Below are positions 9,038 through 21,392 of a stretch of DNA of 64,000 bases, piece by piece. The stretch is taken from positions 40,198,804 to 40,262,803 of the forward strand of contig CM018683.1 of assembly GCA_009363875.1 (NCBI GenBank), written 5' to 3'. The DNA is from Mikania micrantha. Lineage: Eukaryota; Streptophyta; Magnoliopsida; Asterales; Asteraceae. The notes under the pieces were generated by a model. The model had not been told where the DNA came from, made no database searches, and saw only the letters and a list, made by a program, of their open reading frames with translations. A program made the position numbers and the translations under genes. Positions within the stretch are counted from its first letter, which is position 1. Each line of letters opens with the position of its first letter.

Positions 9038-11609
9038 TAAATGATAATAAGTCAAGCAATATTATCTAATCAAAGTATAAGCAATATGTTAAACTAAAAC
9101 TTTTAAATAAATAAAAGTTAAGCGTGTTTCTCTGCTCCGAGAGTTTAAAATCAGTTAATGATTAGAAAAGGGGCATATGAACTCACCTTGTGGTTGAAGT
9201 GGTTGACTTAGCTTAAACAAGAAATGTACGGGCTCTTGATTGTACTTGTGGTTGTGTTCATGATCCTGTATTGATTCATGTTGTTGTAATTCATAAGTAT
9301 AAATTGTCAGGATTTGTGTGCGTGTATGTGTTAGCCCTATAGTTTGCTAACACTTGTGAGTCATGGTCTCCATTCGACCCTTGTACCCTTGTCATAAATT
9401 TCCTAACACTTAACTAATTTCGTTATAGCTTTGCATGTCATGTTATATTGCACTTGTCTGAATCAAAGTTAGTCTTGTAGATTTAGGATAGTTCTTAGGA
9501 ACATTTAGAGTTTTGCATCAATCTTGCTTATTACCCTTGACATCATTTGTCAATATGCTTAATGTTATAAGCTTTATGATGTATGAAATTATAAATCAAA
9601 ATAACTTCACCACCTTTGTAATAAAATACCATGCATAGTTATCCAATACTTGTTTTTGTTAAGTTATTAGTTAATGCATCAACACACATCATGGTCCGAG
9701 AATCCATAGGGCCGAATGGAGTTAACCCAATTAACATATGGGCCGAGGTAAGGGTTTGGGCCTTGTGTTTGCTATTTGGGCCAAATGTTATGTACGCGGA
9801 CCAAATAATCAAAGTGGGCTGATAGGCCGGTTGGTTTACTTGGTCTCATTAGGATTGTGGGCCGAAGCAAAAGAATTGGGCCGATTAACATTGATCCAAT
9901 AGAACGAGATGTTGGGCTAGTGGCTTAGCATGGGCCAAGAAATTTGGGTTTAACTTAATCCAAGAGGATGGTTCTCATTACAGCGAGCCTTGGTTTGTTT
10001 GGGACTAAGGTTTGGTCATCAATCAGTCTAACGAACCTGTTAGCCGCCTTCATAGGTTCGTCTAGGTTACTACCCTAACAAGGTTCGGCCTAGTGGTTTG
10101 TGCATAGGAGGTTCGGCTAAGATCAAAGACCGGTCTGGCATGGGTTCGGTGAGCATGTAGGTTCGTAGCCACCAAAAGGTTTGGCCATGCAATACGTTCA
10201 GCTGATAATGCATGGTTTGGCTGCATAGAGGTTCGTTGCTGGTCTGTTGTGTATAGGTTTGCCCCTCCCTTCTTGGTTCGTGAATGTGAAGGTTCGTGAG
10301 CATGGAAATAGCAGCAGGGTTCGTTGATGGTTTAGGTTCGCTGCCAAGCTGGGTTCGGCAACCCTTCTGTCCAACCATGTTGAGGCTCGGCTGGTCGAAG
10401 GTTCGGCCAGCTCTCTACTTGGCGAACCTGTTCATCATCCTCATCAAGCCCATCGAACCCATGATGTTTCCATGATACTGGTTAGGCTAAACGGCTTCTC
10501 GTGGTCATGTGGTGCAAAGAAAACAGTGTATAACTGGCTAGATGCTTGGGTCGAACAAAAGCTTAGAAAACCCTAGTTTTCGTGGGTTTCCTTTGCTCAT
10601 ACCTTGATTTTCTGTGGACAAAACTTCAGATCGCTTGTACTTCCTTGTAGAGGACATTTGTAGCTTCGTGTAGACACCAAGAAAGCCCGATTTCGTCCAC
10701 AAACGAGTGAGATATGATGATTTGAAGGTGTTTTTTCTAGAGAGAGGAGAAAGGTTCGGGAATAGGAGCTAGAGAGAGAGAATGATGAAATAAATGAAGT
10801 GAAAGGCTTCATTTAGTCTTTAAATACCCCGAGGGTATTCGGGTTCATTTCGGTTGCTCGTCTTTCGTCTACGTTGCGTTTCCGGATTGTTACTCGTAAT
10901 TTTACGTACTTAAATTAAAAAGAGTTTGTTTGATTTAGTTTTGATGAGTTTCAAAATTGTAAAACATAAAACATTATATTTTCTTAACTTTATTATCGTT
11001 CGTGTATTTTTCGTTTTCGTTTAGTCAGAGTGCGTCACCATCGCGCGTATTCGTTCGAATCGTCACCCGAACGAACATGACGATGGTTTTGCTTTCTGAT
11101 TCTTGTTTTCTACTTTCCAGTCATCATTTTAGAATGTTAAACTCACAGATATGTTTGTGTGAATCGTCACCCACGCAAACACACTATCAGTTCATTATTC
11201 TGAAACAACACTGTAATTATGTTTTGAATTGTATTTCCTCACTGACGGACTCAACTAACTTCCTGGTTTCACATTGTTTTCGTACTGATTTGTTGGCCAT
11301 CTGATTCCTGTCATCTATGGATATCAGATCACAACCGACATGTTTCTTGTTGTTTACTTGTACACTATTGTATATCTTGATTCGTTGTATTAACTGTACT
11401 TAGGTTTTCACCTAAATACAAACAACTATTGTTTATCGTGAGTGTTGTACTTACGGTATTTAAGTTTTCACATAAATATGTACAACTGCTTCTTGTATTT
11501 TGAATTCTGTTATCACAAACACTGTTCATCTATTGCATTTACACACAGTAAAGGGTGAAAGTACACGTACCGTACGGACTTGCCAGACAATCAGGTACTG
11601 GATGTCACA
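9038..11609 (-). mobile_element. Gypsy-DE 3' LTR, proximal piece
   Basis: DE's LTR continues here after the Copia-1 insertion; 9038-9042 is the right TAAAT duplication. On the minus strand the LTR starts TGTGACATCC at 11609. Reading leftward it holds a TATA-like box (10819-10826), a CGAACC array (10450-10020), a GGCCCA zone (about 9960-9690) and a donor-like GTGAGT (9187-9178). It matches 43440-45591 plus 58837-59246. No gene is seen. Confidence 0.88.
10819..10826 (-). promoter_or_regulatory. TATA-like box of the DE 3' LTR
   Basis: TATTTAAA on the minus strand follows a run ending CTCGGGG. The same CGGGGTAT(T/A) context occurs in the LTRs of F (15104-15111, 36983-36990), C (46376-46383) and the other DE LTR (45219-45226). 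Confidence 0.6.
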
Positions 11610-11622
11610 GTCTCCCCCTGAT
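11610..11622 (-). other. Gypsy-DE polypurine tract
   Basis: On the minus strand ATCAGGGGGAGAC directly precedes the 3' LTR start TGTGAC at 11609. Confidence 0.8.
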
Positions 11623-11626
11623 AAAG

Positions 11627-11645
11627 AAATTTTGTCCCGAAATTT
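11627..11645 (-). other. Pre-PPT palindrome of Gypsy-DE
   Basis: The minus strand reads AAATTTCGGGACAAAATTT, an imperfect inverted repeat just before the PPT. It is present at the same place in elements F, B and C. Confidence 0.65.
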
Positions 11646-13748
11646 AAGCATCAATGTCGGGCTCAAATTCTCGAACAGGTGGGGATACTTTGTCTTCATG
11701 TTGTCCTCGCGTTCCCAGGTAATTTCTGGTCAACGCTTGGAGTTCCATCGAACATTTACAATAGGGATACGGCTTCGTTTCGGTCTTTTGGCTTCACGCT
11801 CCATAATCTCTACAGGTTCTTCAATGAAATGTAATTGCTCATCAAATTGTATTTCTTCCAACGCTATGATCAGTGATTCATTAGCGAGACATCTCTTGAG
11901 ATTTGATACATGAAATACATCATGTACTCCGCTGAGTTCATCAGGGAGTTTGAGTCTGTATGCCACAGGACCTATGCGTTGAGTTATCTGAAACGGTCTG
12001 ACATACCTCTTAGCCCCAAAACGAACCACGCCTATCCATGGGGACACTTTCAACATAACTCGGTCACCCACTTCGAATTCCAAAGGCTTTCGCAGTTTGT
12101 CTGCGTAACTCTTTTGGCGGCTTTGCTTGTAGTCTCTGTTGTATCTGGGCCATTTTATCAGTAGTTTCCTGAATAAGTTCAGGCCCAATAATTCTGTTAT
12201 CTCCCACTTCGGTCCAACAAATTGGAGACCGACATTTTTTACCATATAGTGCTTCAAACGGAGCACATCCAATGCTGCTGTGGTAGCTGTTGTTGTAGGA
12301 GAACTCAATGAGTGGTAAATGTTTATCCCAACTTCCACCGAAGTCTAGGATGCATGTCCTAAACATATCCTCTAGGTTTGAATGGTTTGCTCGCTTTGTC
12401 CATCCATTTGTGGATGATAAGCGGTGCTCAAGTTGACACTTGTCCCTAAGGATTGTTGCAATGATTGCCAGAACATCGATGTAAATCGATTGTCCCGGTC
12501 TGAAATAATAGACAATGGCACGCCATGCCGAACTACTATTTCATCAACATAAAGCCTTGCTAGTTTTTCCATCTTGTAAGTTTCTATGATCGGCAAGAAG
12601 TGTGCGGACTTGGTCAATCGATCAACGATGACCCAAATCGAATCGTGTCCGCTAGAAGTGCGGGGTAGCTTGGTAATAAAATCCATAGCTATTTGTTCCC
12701 ACTTCCATTGTGGTATCTCTGGTTGTTCCAGCAATCCTGAAGGTTTCTGGTGTTCAGCTTTGACCTTGGCTCATGGGATGCATTTGCCAACATAAGTGGC
12801 AATATCTTTCTTCATTCCCGGCCACCAATAAAACGACCTAAGATCTTGGTACATCTTATCGGCACCAGAATGAACATAGTATCATGTCTTGTGTGCCTCG
12901 TCAAGTATAAGTGTTCGAAGTTCATCTATTTCCGGAAACCAAACACGATCCAGATAATAGATAACTCCATCTTGTTTTGTCTTGAAGTGCTTCTCGGCTC
13001 CACAATCGAGCTCGCGTTTCAAATTGTCTCTTGCAATTGCTTCTTGTTGTGCTTGTATGATTTGATCTCTCAAACTTGTTTGCACAGTCATTCCCATGCT
13101 CGTACGCACAAGGGTTTGACTCTTTCCTTCCGGCTCAGAGCATCTGCAACAACATTTGCTTTGCCCAGATGGTATTTGATGACACAATCGTAATCGTTCA
13201 GGAGCTCAACCCAACGTCTCTGTCTCATGTTAAGCTCCTTCTGATCAAATATGTTTTGTAAACTTTTGTGATCTGTGAAGATAGCGCATTTGGTACCATA
13301 CAGGTAGTGTCTCCAAATCTTTAATGCAAAGACAACAGCTCCCAGTTCTAGATCGTGTGTTGCGTAGTTCTTCTCGTGTATCTTCAACTATCTTGAGGCA
13401 TAAGCAATGACTTTGTCTCGCTGCATTAACACACATCCGAGTCCCTGATGGGAAGCATCACAGTATACCACGAAGTCATCATTGCCTTCTAGGAGAGTTA
13501 AGATAGGAGCATTGCACAATCTTTGTTTCAATGTCTGGAATGCCTCTTCTTGTTTCTTTGTCCACACGAAGGGTTCACTCTTCTGTGTGAGTTTGGTGAG
13601 AGGTAAGGCTATCTTAGAGAAATTCAAAATGAATCTCCAATAATAACCTGCCAATCCCAAGAATGATCTGATCTCTGTCGCTGTTGTAGGCACATCCCAG
13701 TTCTTGATTGCTTCAATCTTGGCAGGATCCACATGAATACCATTACTG
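11646..13748 (-). pseudogene. Gypsy-DE pol remnant: end of RT, RNase H, integrase, chromodomain-like end
   Basis: On the minus strand from 13748 the order is the end of RT ([19 protein letters not shown]), RNase H ([14 protein letters not shown]), the histidine-rich zinc-binding region, the integrase core ([21 protein letters not shown]) and a C-terminal end with RIPIVNVRW. This matches residues 900-1577 of intact element C. It is broken by several frameshifts and stops (around 13388, 12880, 12735, 12370 and a TGA near 11735). Gag, protease and the RT core are absent: the frame begins abruptly at the inverted junction with 13749. DE's gag remnant survives 26 kb away at 40213-41345. Confidence 0.85.
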
Positions 13749-13754
13749 TTAATA
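13742..13754. other. Inverted junction between two Gypsy pol fragments
   Basis: Left of here minus-strand RT sequence can be followed to about ACTGTTAA. From TAGCATCGG onward plus-strand integrase sequence begins. Both fragments are cut inside pol, with no LTR or target duplication between them, so this is a deletion or rearrangement breakpoint. Confidence 0.75.
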
Positions 13755-14413
13755 GTAGCATCGGATGTGCATCGTTCGAGGCTCTCTATGGTCGCAGGTG
13801 TCGATCGCCTATCTGTTGGTCAGAAGTGGGAGATAATCGAATAACCGGGCCAGAACTTGTTCAAGAAACTACAGACAAAATTGATCAGATACAACAAAGA
13901 CTACAAGCAACCCAAAGCAGGCAAAAGAGCTATGCCGATAAACGGTGCAAGCCGTTGGAAATCCAAGTGGGAGACCGTGTCATGTTAAAGGCATCCCCAT
14001 GGAAAGGCGTAGTCTGTTTTGCAAAGAAAGGCAAACTAGCAGCATGGTACATGGAACCGTTCGAGATCATCGAACGTATTGGTCCTGTGGCATACAGACT
14101 TAGACTACCGGATGAACTTAGTGGTGTGCACGACGTGTTTCACGTCTCAAACTTGAAGAAATTCTTAGTTGATGAATAACTCGCCATACCAGTTGAAGAA
14201 ATTCAATTGGATGAACACTTACACTTTGTTGAAGAACTTTTGGAGATTATGGATCGCAAGGTTAAAAAACTCAGGCGAAGCCGTATCCCGATTGTCAAGG
14301 TTCGTTGGAACTCAAAGCGTGGACCCGAGTTCACTTGGGAACGCGAAGATCACATGAAGCTCAAGTATCCCCAATTGTTTACAGAGGAAGTGGTACCGGA
14401 TAACGATTCTTAA
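13749..14413 (+). pseudogene. Gypsy-F upstream copy: integrase C-terminus and chromodomain-like end
   Basis: This is the last 220 or so codons of a Tekay-like polyprotein, cut at its 5' side. It starts within the integrase ([12 protein letters not shown]), continues through [10 protein letters not shown] and GDRVMLK, and ends with [12 protein letters not shown] and [17 protein letters not shown], the chromodomain-like tail expected to help target chromatin. One in-frame TAA interrupts it at 14177-14179; the frame then continues to TAA at 14411-14413. It is followed by the palindrome, the PPT and LTR1. It is therefore the end of a separate internal region upstream of element F, making F part of a tandem array. 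Confidence 0.87.
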
Positions 14414-14447
14414 ATTTCGGGACGAAATTTCTCTAACAATGGGAGAC
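14412..14447 (+). other. Pre-PPT palindrome and polypurine tract before F LTR1
   Basis: AAATTTCGGGACGAAATTT (14412-14430) is a near-perfect inverted repeat overlapping the pol stop. AACAATGGGAGAC follows and abuts the LTR start TGTAACATC at 14448. Confidence 0.75.
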
Positions 14448-15103
14448 TGTAACATCAGTGCCGCACGCGTCGTCGGAATAGTGATATCTACAGTAACTTG
14501 CACAGTAACTCAGGTACACACTACGCGAAACTATGTATATGCTATTGACACTTGATGCTTGACACTAAGCTATTATGCTATTGTTCTGAAATCTGATTTA
14601 AACCTTATGGTTTAACAGTCAGAAACACATCAGACAACATAGAACTGTCACACAGATGCTTGATTTGATGATACTATGTATAAACGAATGTGAGGTTAAA
14701 CAGAGCAAAACCATAACGGTTGTTGTTACAGAATGCTAAACCGACGAATTTTCCGTTTAGGTGACGATGTGTACGAATAAATCTGAAAGTTTAAAGTTCT
14801 GAATTGATGACTGGAAAGTAGAAAACAAGAATCAGAAAGCCAAACCATCGTCGTGTTCGTTCGAATGACGATTCGAACGAATACGCGCGATGGTGACGTG
14901 TACTGACGAAACGAAAACGAAAACGATACGAACGATAATAAATTTAAGAAAATATAATATTTTCTATTTTACAATTTTGAAACTCATCAAAAATAAATTA
15001 AAGGATTTTTTTATTTAAAACACGTAAAAATTACGTGTAACGACCCGGAAATGCAACGGAGACGAAAAACGAGCAACCGAAACAAACCCGAACACCCCCG
15101 GGG

Positions 15104-15111
15104 TATTTAAA
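15104..15111 (+). promoter_or_regulatory. TATA-like box of F LTR1
   Basis: TATTTAAA follows CCCCGGGG, about 660 bp into the LTR. It aligns with 36983-36990 in LTR2. Confidence 0.6.
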
Positions 15112-15144
15112 CCCTAAATGAAACCATATTCTCATTTAATTCAC

Positions 15145-15165
15145 TTTCTCTCTCTCTCTCTCTCT
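15145..15165 (+). repeat. CT microsatellite in F LTR1
   Basis: A run of about ten CT units lies just after the TATA-like box. LTR2 has a shorter run near 37024, so the tract changed length after the copies separated. Confidence 0.85.
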
Positions 15166-15529
15166 AGCCTCTCACCCCCGTTTTTCTTTCTCTCTCTAAA
15201 ATTCTCATCTTCAAACTACAAGATCTTGATCAAATCTTGGTGAAATTGGGCGTTCTTGGTGTCTACACGAAGCTCTTGATGTCCTCTACCTAGAAGTACA
15301 ACATATCGGAGACGATAACCACGGAAATCCAAGGTAATGATAAAAGAAAACTCATGAAAATAGGGTTTTCTAACCCTCGGTCGAACACACACACCTAACC
15401 GGTATAAAACACTAAGCCACACACACCATACACCACTAGGAGCTGACCTGTGTATGGCTATACCATGAGGATAATCAGATCGAGAGTTCTATCATGATGG
15501 TGATTCGTTGCAACTCACAAAGGGACCAG

Positions 15530-15995
15530 GTCGGCGAACCTGCGTAGAGCCGAACCTGTGACCTCCGACTAACCCCCATCTGGGCGAACCAATCGGTTCG
15601 TTGGAAACCCTAGCAGTGGCCGAGCCATCTTTCATGAACCTAGGTGAAGCCACGAACCCCAACAGCCGAACCCATGAACTGAACGAACCCTAGGAGGCGA
15701 ACCCTACTCTGCCGAACCCAAAGAAGGGCTGCAAACCTCCCATGCAGCGAACCTGTTATCTGAACTCATGCTAACATGCGAACCTTGCAGATGCTAGCCA
15801 TGAACCCATGGCCAACGAACCTCCATAGCTGAACCTTTGGCCACCCGAACCGAGGCATGAGCAGCACGGCGAACCCATCGCCGAACCTACATGTCGCTGT
15901 TACTTAGGATGGAGTCACGAACCTGGTGTAGCATCACTTTGGCCGAACCTCTAGAACATGTGCGAACCCTAGGCAAAAACCCAATAGGTTCGCTG
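15530..15995 (+). repeat. CGAACC array in F LTR1
   Basis: About 19 CGAACC or GGTTCG hexamers occur in 460 bp, nearly all in the CGAACC orientation relative to the element, with irregular spacers of 10-40 bp. LTR2 keeps the array at about 37353-37780. Confidence 0.85.
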
Positions 15996-16079
15996 CTCCA
16001 CAGATGGCGGCTGCCACATATCCGACCACCCTTATTCAGTTGGGCCCAAAATTGTTGATTGATAGAGATAACATGTATT

Positions 16080-16370
16080 CGGCCCATGTGAGTTACGTCC
16101 CAAGAACAAACAATCGGTCCATGTTCATCTAATTTGGCCCATTAGGTTTGATAAAGCCCACGACATACCTAGTCAACCCACAAGAATCCCCTCGGCCCAA
16201 TAGAATATTCAGCCATGGTTACTGAGTCCATACAACTCTTTCGGCCCAATTGATTGGCCCAAATTCCTTTTGATGTAGCCATGCAACCGACCGGCCCAAT
16301 GGCATTACCCTAACCATTATGGATATGCTGGCCCAAGACTAACCACGCATTTGGCCCGCATACAACCACT
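16080..16370 (+). repeat. GGCCCA-rich zone in F LTR1
   Basis: About ten GGCCCA motifs lie here, in the same order relative to the CGAACC array as in the LTRs of DE and C. GGCCCA is the core of plant site II elements bound by TCP factors (family knowledge); binding here is not shown. Confidence 0.6.
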
Positions 16371-16859
16371 TAGCAACTTAAGTAACTTGGAAACGAACAC
16401 ATGAAATCCATTTTATTTGAAATGGTGCATGGAATTTACTAAAGTGGTAGAAATTGATTGGGTTACATACTAAATCTCATATCAAAACAACTAACCTAAT
16501 GACAATGTTTTGGGGAAATTCAATAAATATTTAAAACTAAACATATAACATAAAGGCTTGGCACAATGAAAGCTTAAGTGGTTAAGTGGGAGTGAATCTT
16601 TAACTAGCACACGAGGCCGAATTACAATTAACACCACTAAGTGTTAGCCATTTAGAGTTAACGCACATACGCTCATAAGTCACTACAACTTATACTTATA
16701 AGATACATATAACGTGAAATCAATACAGGATCGTGAACATAACAACAGATACTACAACGTGCACGTGCATTCTTGTTATACTTACTGAGAAGCATGTTAT
16801 ACATTTTTAAACGTTTATTAAATGCTTTTACACATATTCATGATGCTTATATTAACACT

Positions 16860-17450
16860 TAAGCTTGAAACTCTTACTTTGGAAGCTATAAACTCGATGC
16901 TTAAACTATATGCTTGATGCTTATGCTACAAACTAGATGCTTAAACTATATGCTTGATGCTTATGCTACAAACTTGAAGCTTAAACTAGATGCTTGATGC
17001 CTATGCTATAAACTCTAAGCACAAACTAGATGCTGGATGCTTACGATATAAACTCTATGTTCAAACGATATGCTCGATGCTTATGCTATAAACTCTATGC
17101 TTAAACTATATGCACAATGCTAATGTTACGGAATATATGCTCAAAGTATATGCTAATACTTGAAACTAAATGCTCAAAGCTCTGGTTGTATGCTAAATGC
17201 TAAGCTTGTATCTATTCATGGGCTACGTAATTGCTAAAAATTGCTAGAGCAAAGCTTGTACCCATGCATTGAGATACGTGAAAGCTAAACTATGAGGATG
17301 CTAAGCTTTTATCTATATATGAGATACGTAAATTCCAAACATTGCTAGAGCAAGGCTTGTGTCTATATATGAGATATATAAATTCTAAACTATTTGTGTG
17401 TTCACAGCTTGTGTCTATATATGAGATACGTAATTGCCAAACATTGCTAG
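16860..17450 (+). repeat. Tandem repeats in F LTR1: 40-bp block then 55-65-bp block
   Basis: From about 16870 to 17140 a unit near 40 bp (containing ATGCTTAAACTATATGCTTG) repeats about seven times with drift. From about 17180 a longer unit (AACATTGCTAGAGCAAAGCT then GAGATACGTAA) repeats, and continues after the B insertion to about 30750. LTR2 has both blocks at 38750-39520. Confidence 0.8.
17446..17450. repeat. Target-site duplication of Gypsy-B, left copy (GCTAG)
   Basis: GCTAG flanks B here and at 30553-30557. The empty site in LTR2 near 39322 has GCTAG once, followed by AGCAAGG. Confidence 0.92.
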
Positions 17451-18211
17451 TGTAATAACTGTAAGAAATCCCCACAAACAAAAACCTAGAATTATAAATT
17501 GAACACTTAGGCCCAATAATGTTCAATAAGATTATAAGGCCCAAATAAAATGTTAAGGCCCAAAAAGGCCCATTAAGAATTCTATACATAAATCGAGTTC
17601 AAATTCTGGATCTTGAATAAGAATCAAGTTAATAAATCAAGTCTGATAAGTTTTAAACTTAAACTGTCAATATTTTGATACATTCAGTCGATAAATTAAA
17701 TATAATGATTTTCTCAATAATCATAAGAACAAATTAAAGAACGAGATCTATTAGAGTTAAATATAACACAATCTTCTTTATACTAATTAGGGGATTGATT
17801 AAGACGAACCTAAGTAACGTATACTTGTATAAACGGATGCATTATAAAATTTTACTTAGCGCACGTATAATGGCATTATCTAATTAAACGATTCCGAGTC
17901 ACGAGCTGAGGTAAATAGCTTTGATAAATACCTATTTAAAAATATTTACAATATTAAAGATACAAGAATTTTATTTAACGCGTTAAAACATTAAACCCGT
18001 TAAATATGTCGTATACGCAATAATTATCGTGTTTCAACGGAATTAATTAAACAAATTTATTATAACGGGTAAAATAATCATTCTAATAACATTTTAAGTA
18101 TTTTTACTAATGATTAGGAAGCCTCGAGTTAGGAAAAAAAAAATAAACGGATACGAAATACGATCGTGAGACGAGAAAGATACGCGTATGAAACCCTAGA
18201 TACACCCTATG

Positions 18212-18220
18212 TATAAAAGG
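18212..18220 (+). promoter_or_regulatory. TATA box of Gypsy-B 5' LTR
   Basis: TATAAAAGG is a strong plant TATA match; a CT-rich tract follows within 30 bp, which would suit a transcript start. The 3' LTR copy is at 27089-27097. Confidence 0.7.
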
Positions 18221-20878
18221 AAGGGTAAACCCTTTTTCCTCCTCATTCATCAGCCGTCACACACACCTACATGTGTGTGTGCAGCCGTTTAATGAAAAAC
18301 CACGAGAGAAAGAGAGAGCAGCGGCATAGATGGTGGTTCGCGGCGGTGCTGAGGCGGAACAACGGCGGTGACGCGGTGGCGAAATAGGTAGATGGTATCT
18401 CCGAACTCATCTCTTCGCGTTCTACAACCTTTTCTCCTTGAGCCTCACAAGATCTCGACTCTAGAGTGGCGAAAATGAGGTGCGAAAGACACGGCGGCTA
18501 GGGTTTCCACCTAAACATGCAGAGCCGACACGCCAAGGTCCTGCTTTGGCTAGGTTTCAGTCGTATCCCGACGGTGGTGAGTGGCTGAGGTCTCGATCCA
18601 GTCTCTTCGTAAGGGTAGAAAGAGGTGGAGGTCGAACACACCACCTGCAGTGGTGGTTATGGCTCCGACAACAGCCTAGAGTGGTGGTGATGACGAGCCG
18701 GCTGTATCTCACTCTAAAACCGACAAACAAGGTAAGAACAACCTGATGAACCCCCGATCTACACATGCATGCTGATTTCTTGAAGGTTTTTGGAACTAAT
18801 GATTTATTTTGGATAGTTCTTGCGGCTGTGATGGTTAATCAACAGGCTGTTGGTGGCGGTGGAACAACCACGGTGGTGATCGGAGAGAGAGGTGACCGAG
18901 ATTAGGGTTTTCGGGGTGGTTCAAACCTCGGTCAACAAAAGTCAAACCAGATTAGGGAGGTCAAACCCGATCAGTCGTGGTCAACAGCAAAAACCGACGG
19001 CTCGATTTTATTCGTTGTTTAAAAACGATTTTAGAAACATATTCGAGTTATGAAACATACGATCGTTTAAATAAATTGGATTGTACGCGCGTGATGAACG
19101 AGTGGGAAGGTAAAATCGCGTGCCATTAACTTTTAATGTATGGTTTATATGTTTAAACAAACAAGTTAAAGTGGTTGAGCATATGGGTTAACTAGATAAA
19201 ATATGGTTCATCACAATTGATTAATAATAATTAATAAAACCATAAAACGTGTGTGATTATATTATGCATTCGGAGAGAAATTTGTAAATAAAATGACTAC
19301 GAAACCCAAATTGTTATTATGCAAATTGGTGTTTAAGTTATAAGCTTAAATTAGTATTACAAGTTTTGATGTGTAATATTGATACTTATGGAATTTGTTA
19401 CATTGGGTATAAAATAACCTAGAAACTTAAATTAAATGAAATTTTATAAATTGAGAACACAATGAATGTGCTTGATACATATACTATATCATATAGGTAT
19501 TAAATCATTAAATATACATACATATCTATAGAATAATATACAATAATAATTTATGTAAGATTACATGCTTATAGATATGATTTGTTCAATATGTTAAACA
19601 GTTAATTTTATACATCTATGGGTAAACAAAAGGTAAACTAGAATGAAATTTTAAGAGATAAATGTGCATACCTACACTATATATGTTAGTGTTATATAAT
19701 TTGGAATCTAACAAAGGCGTTTGACTTGATAATAATATGATTTTATACAAAGTAACCATATCATACTAATGTTCTATTTGATCACGTACTTGCTTGAATT
19801 CATCTTAAGACGGCTTATTTTTATAAGTATTACTATTATTTTTATCAACATTAACATTATCACGTTCTACTCTTTTAAGATTATTTAAGTTTTTACTATA
19901 AGCTAGTTAACATTATAAGAGTAATCATACTCGACACACTAAACATTTGTAAATTCAATGTTTACAAATATAAAATTTACTAAAAACATGATTACTCATT
20001 TTAACATATAACATAGGATACCATTTCTATAGTTTTACTCATAATTAAAATTTAACAATAAAAATGATATTAATATTGTTAGTGAAACTAGTATTATGAT
20101 TATTAGGATTATTATTATTATCTATGATAATTGATTCATATAAAAATGTTTCCTTACATTTAAACATAGGAAATAAATTATGAATACTTTAAACACTTTC
20201 TTATTCTGTATTTATAATAATTATAATAGTTAGTATGTATAATGTCTACAACATGTATAATATTTTAGATACTAATGACAAATTGCAACTATCTTGTTTC
20301 ATATGAAATCCCTATTAATAACCTCTAATACTAACAAGTTAAGTGAATACATTATAATAATTATCTTATTGCTTTGTAATGCCTTATGCATTACATAAAT
20401 TTATATTATTAGTAAGACCCCGTGACTAGTAATACACTTACATGATTTTATATCGATTGTCTCTCAAACTCTCAAACAAGGTTAACTAACTATAAAATAT
20501 AAGATCATTAGTCACAATAAAAGTCAATTATCTTAGAATACCAAAACATACTAGTCACATAAGTAGCATACTAGTAACTATACTAAACATCAATTAATAT
20601 TAACATTTGCACATACATTTAAACGTACAAATATAAGGTAAGACTTCGTTAAGCATGTTGGTATAAAGAAACCTTAAACTAGTAAACTCTAAACACATTA
20701 ACCCAAAGAGCTCAACCACAGTAAACAACCATAATGTATGAAACTACAACTTATACATGTATAGATGATTACAATTAGGAACTTGCTTTGATGATACCTC
20801 TGGGAACATAGCAAATCATTCATAGTGGCACAATGACATAATTGTACAGGAACAAAAGGAAGCCATTAAAGCAACCAG

Positions 20879-21392
20879 GTGAGTTCATGTGATCCCTTTT
20901 CTTTTTACTGTTTTGGGATACTGAAAGCATGCTCCATAAATTGTTTATAAAATTTTATTTATGTGATAATGAACGTCCGTTTCAATAAAATTGCTTCCCC
21001 TAGGCATTAAACATAATTTACAACCATTAACTCATAAGTAGAGCCGGTGAGTATATGGGTAGTACTACTTGGGGAATCCCCCACGCACAGTGGCCCGAAA
21101 GGGTGGCCTTGTAAAAGAAAGGTTGAAACCCCACTGAGGTTATTGTCAACCGTTGTGGCATATATTCTTATGATACATAAATGACCGAGAGCAGGAACGG
21201 GTCTCGGAATTGGGAAGTATATTTGGTTTGACCATGTTGTGGGCTAACAGTGTATGAGGCAAACGCCCGAGCATGGAACAGGGTTGGTTGTATTGTTATT
21301 GAATTATCACATGCTATTTATTATTGTGTCTGTAAACTAAAACTCATGAGCTCACCAACTTTTTAGTTGACGTATTTTAGCATGTCTTTCAG
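20879..21392 (+). other. Putative leader intron in Gypsy-B 5' LTR
   Basis: The donor-like site is CCAG|GTGAGT. The acceptor-like site is the pyrimidine-rich TGTCTTTCAG ending at 21392 (514 bp). Near the acceptor CATGAGCTCACC (21345-21356) complements GGTGAGTTCATG at the donor with one mismatch. Equivalent pairs occur in LTRs of C, F and DE. Splicing is inferred. Confidence 0.45.

Larger units (their letters stand above)
14448..17450 (+). mobile_element. Gypsy-F LTR1, first piece
   Basis: This LTR is both the 3' LTR of the 13749-14413 pol fragment and the 5' LTR of the F internal region. It starts TGTAACATCAG and is interrupted at 17450 by element B, resuming at 30558. The total is about 3.93 kb. 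In order it holds a TATA-like box, a CT microsatellite, a CGAACC array, a GGCCCA zone and two tandem-repeat blocks. Compared with LTR2 (36328-40212) it lacks about 70 bp near 16787 that contain the splice-donor-like GTGAGT. Confidence 0.88.

Noticed and set aside
11002..11304. Plus-strand 100-codon frame in DE LTR
   Set aside because: It lies in LTR sequence read against the element and has no motif; the related copy at 45402-45596 is shorter.
18480..18746. 88-codon frame in both B LTRs (also 27357-27623)
   Set aside because: It recurs only because the LTRs are identical. It reads a GC-rich leader with low-complexity Arg/Gly/Trp and has no recognisable domain.
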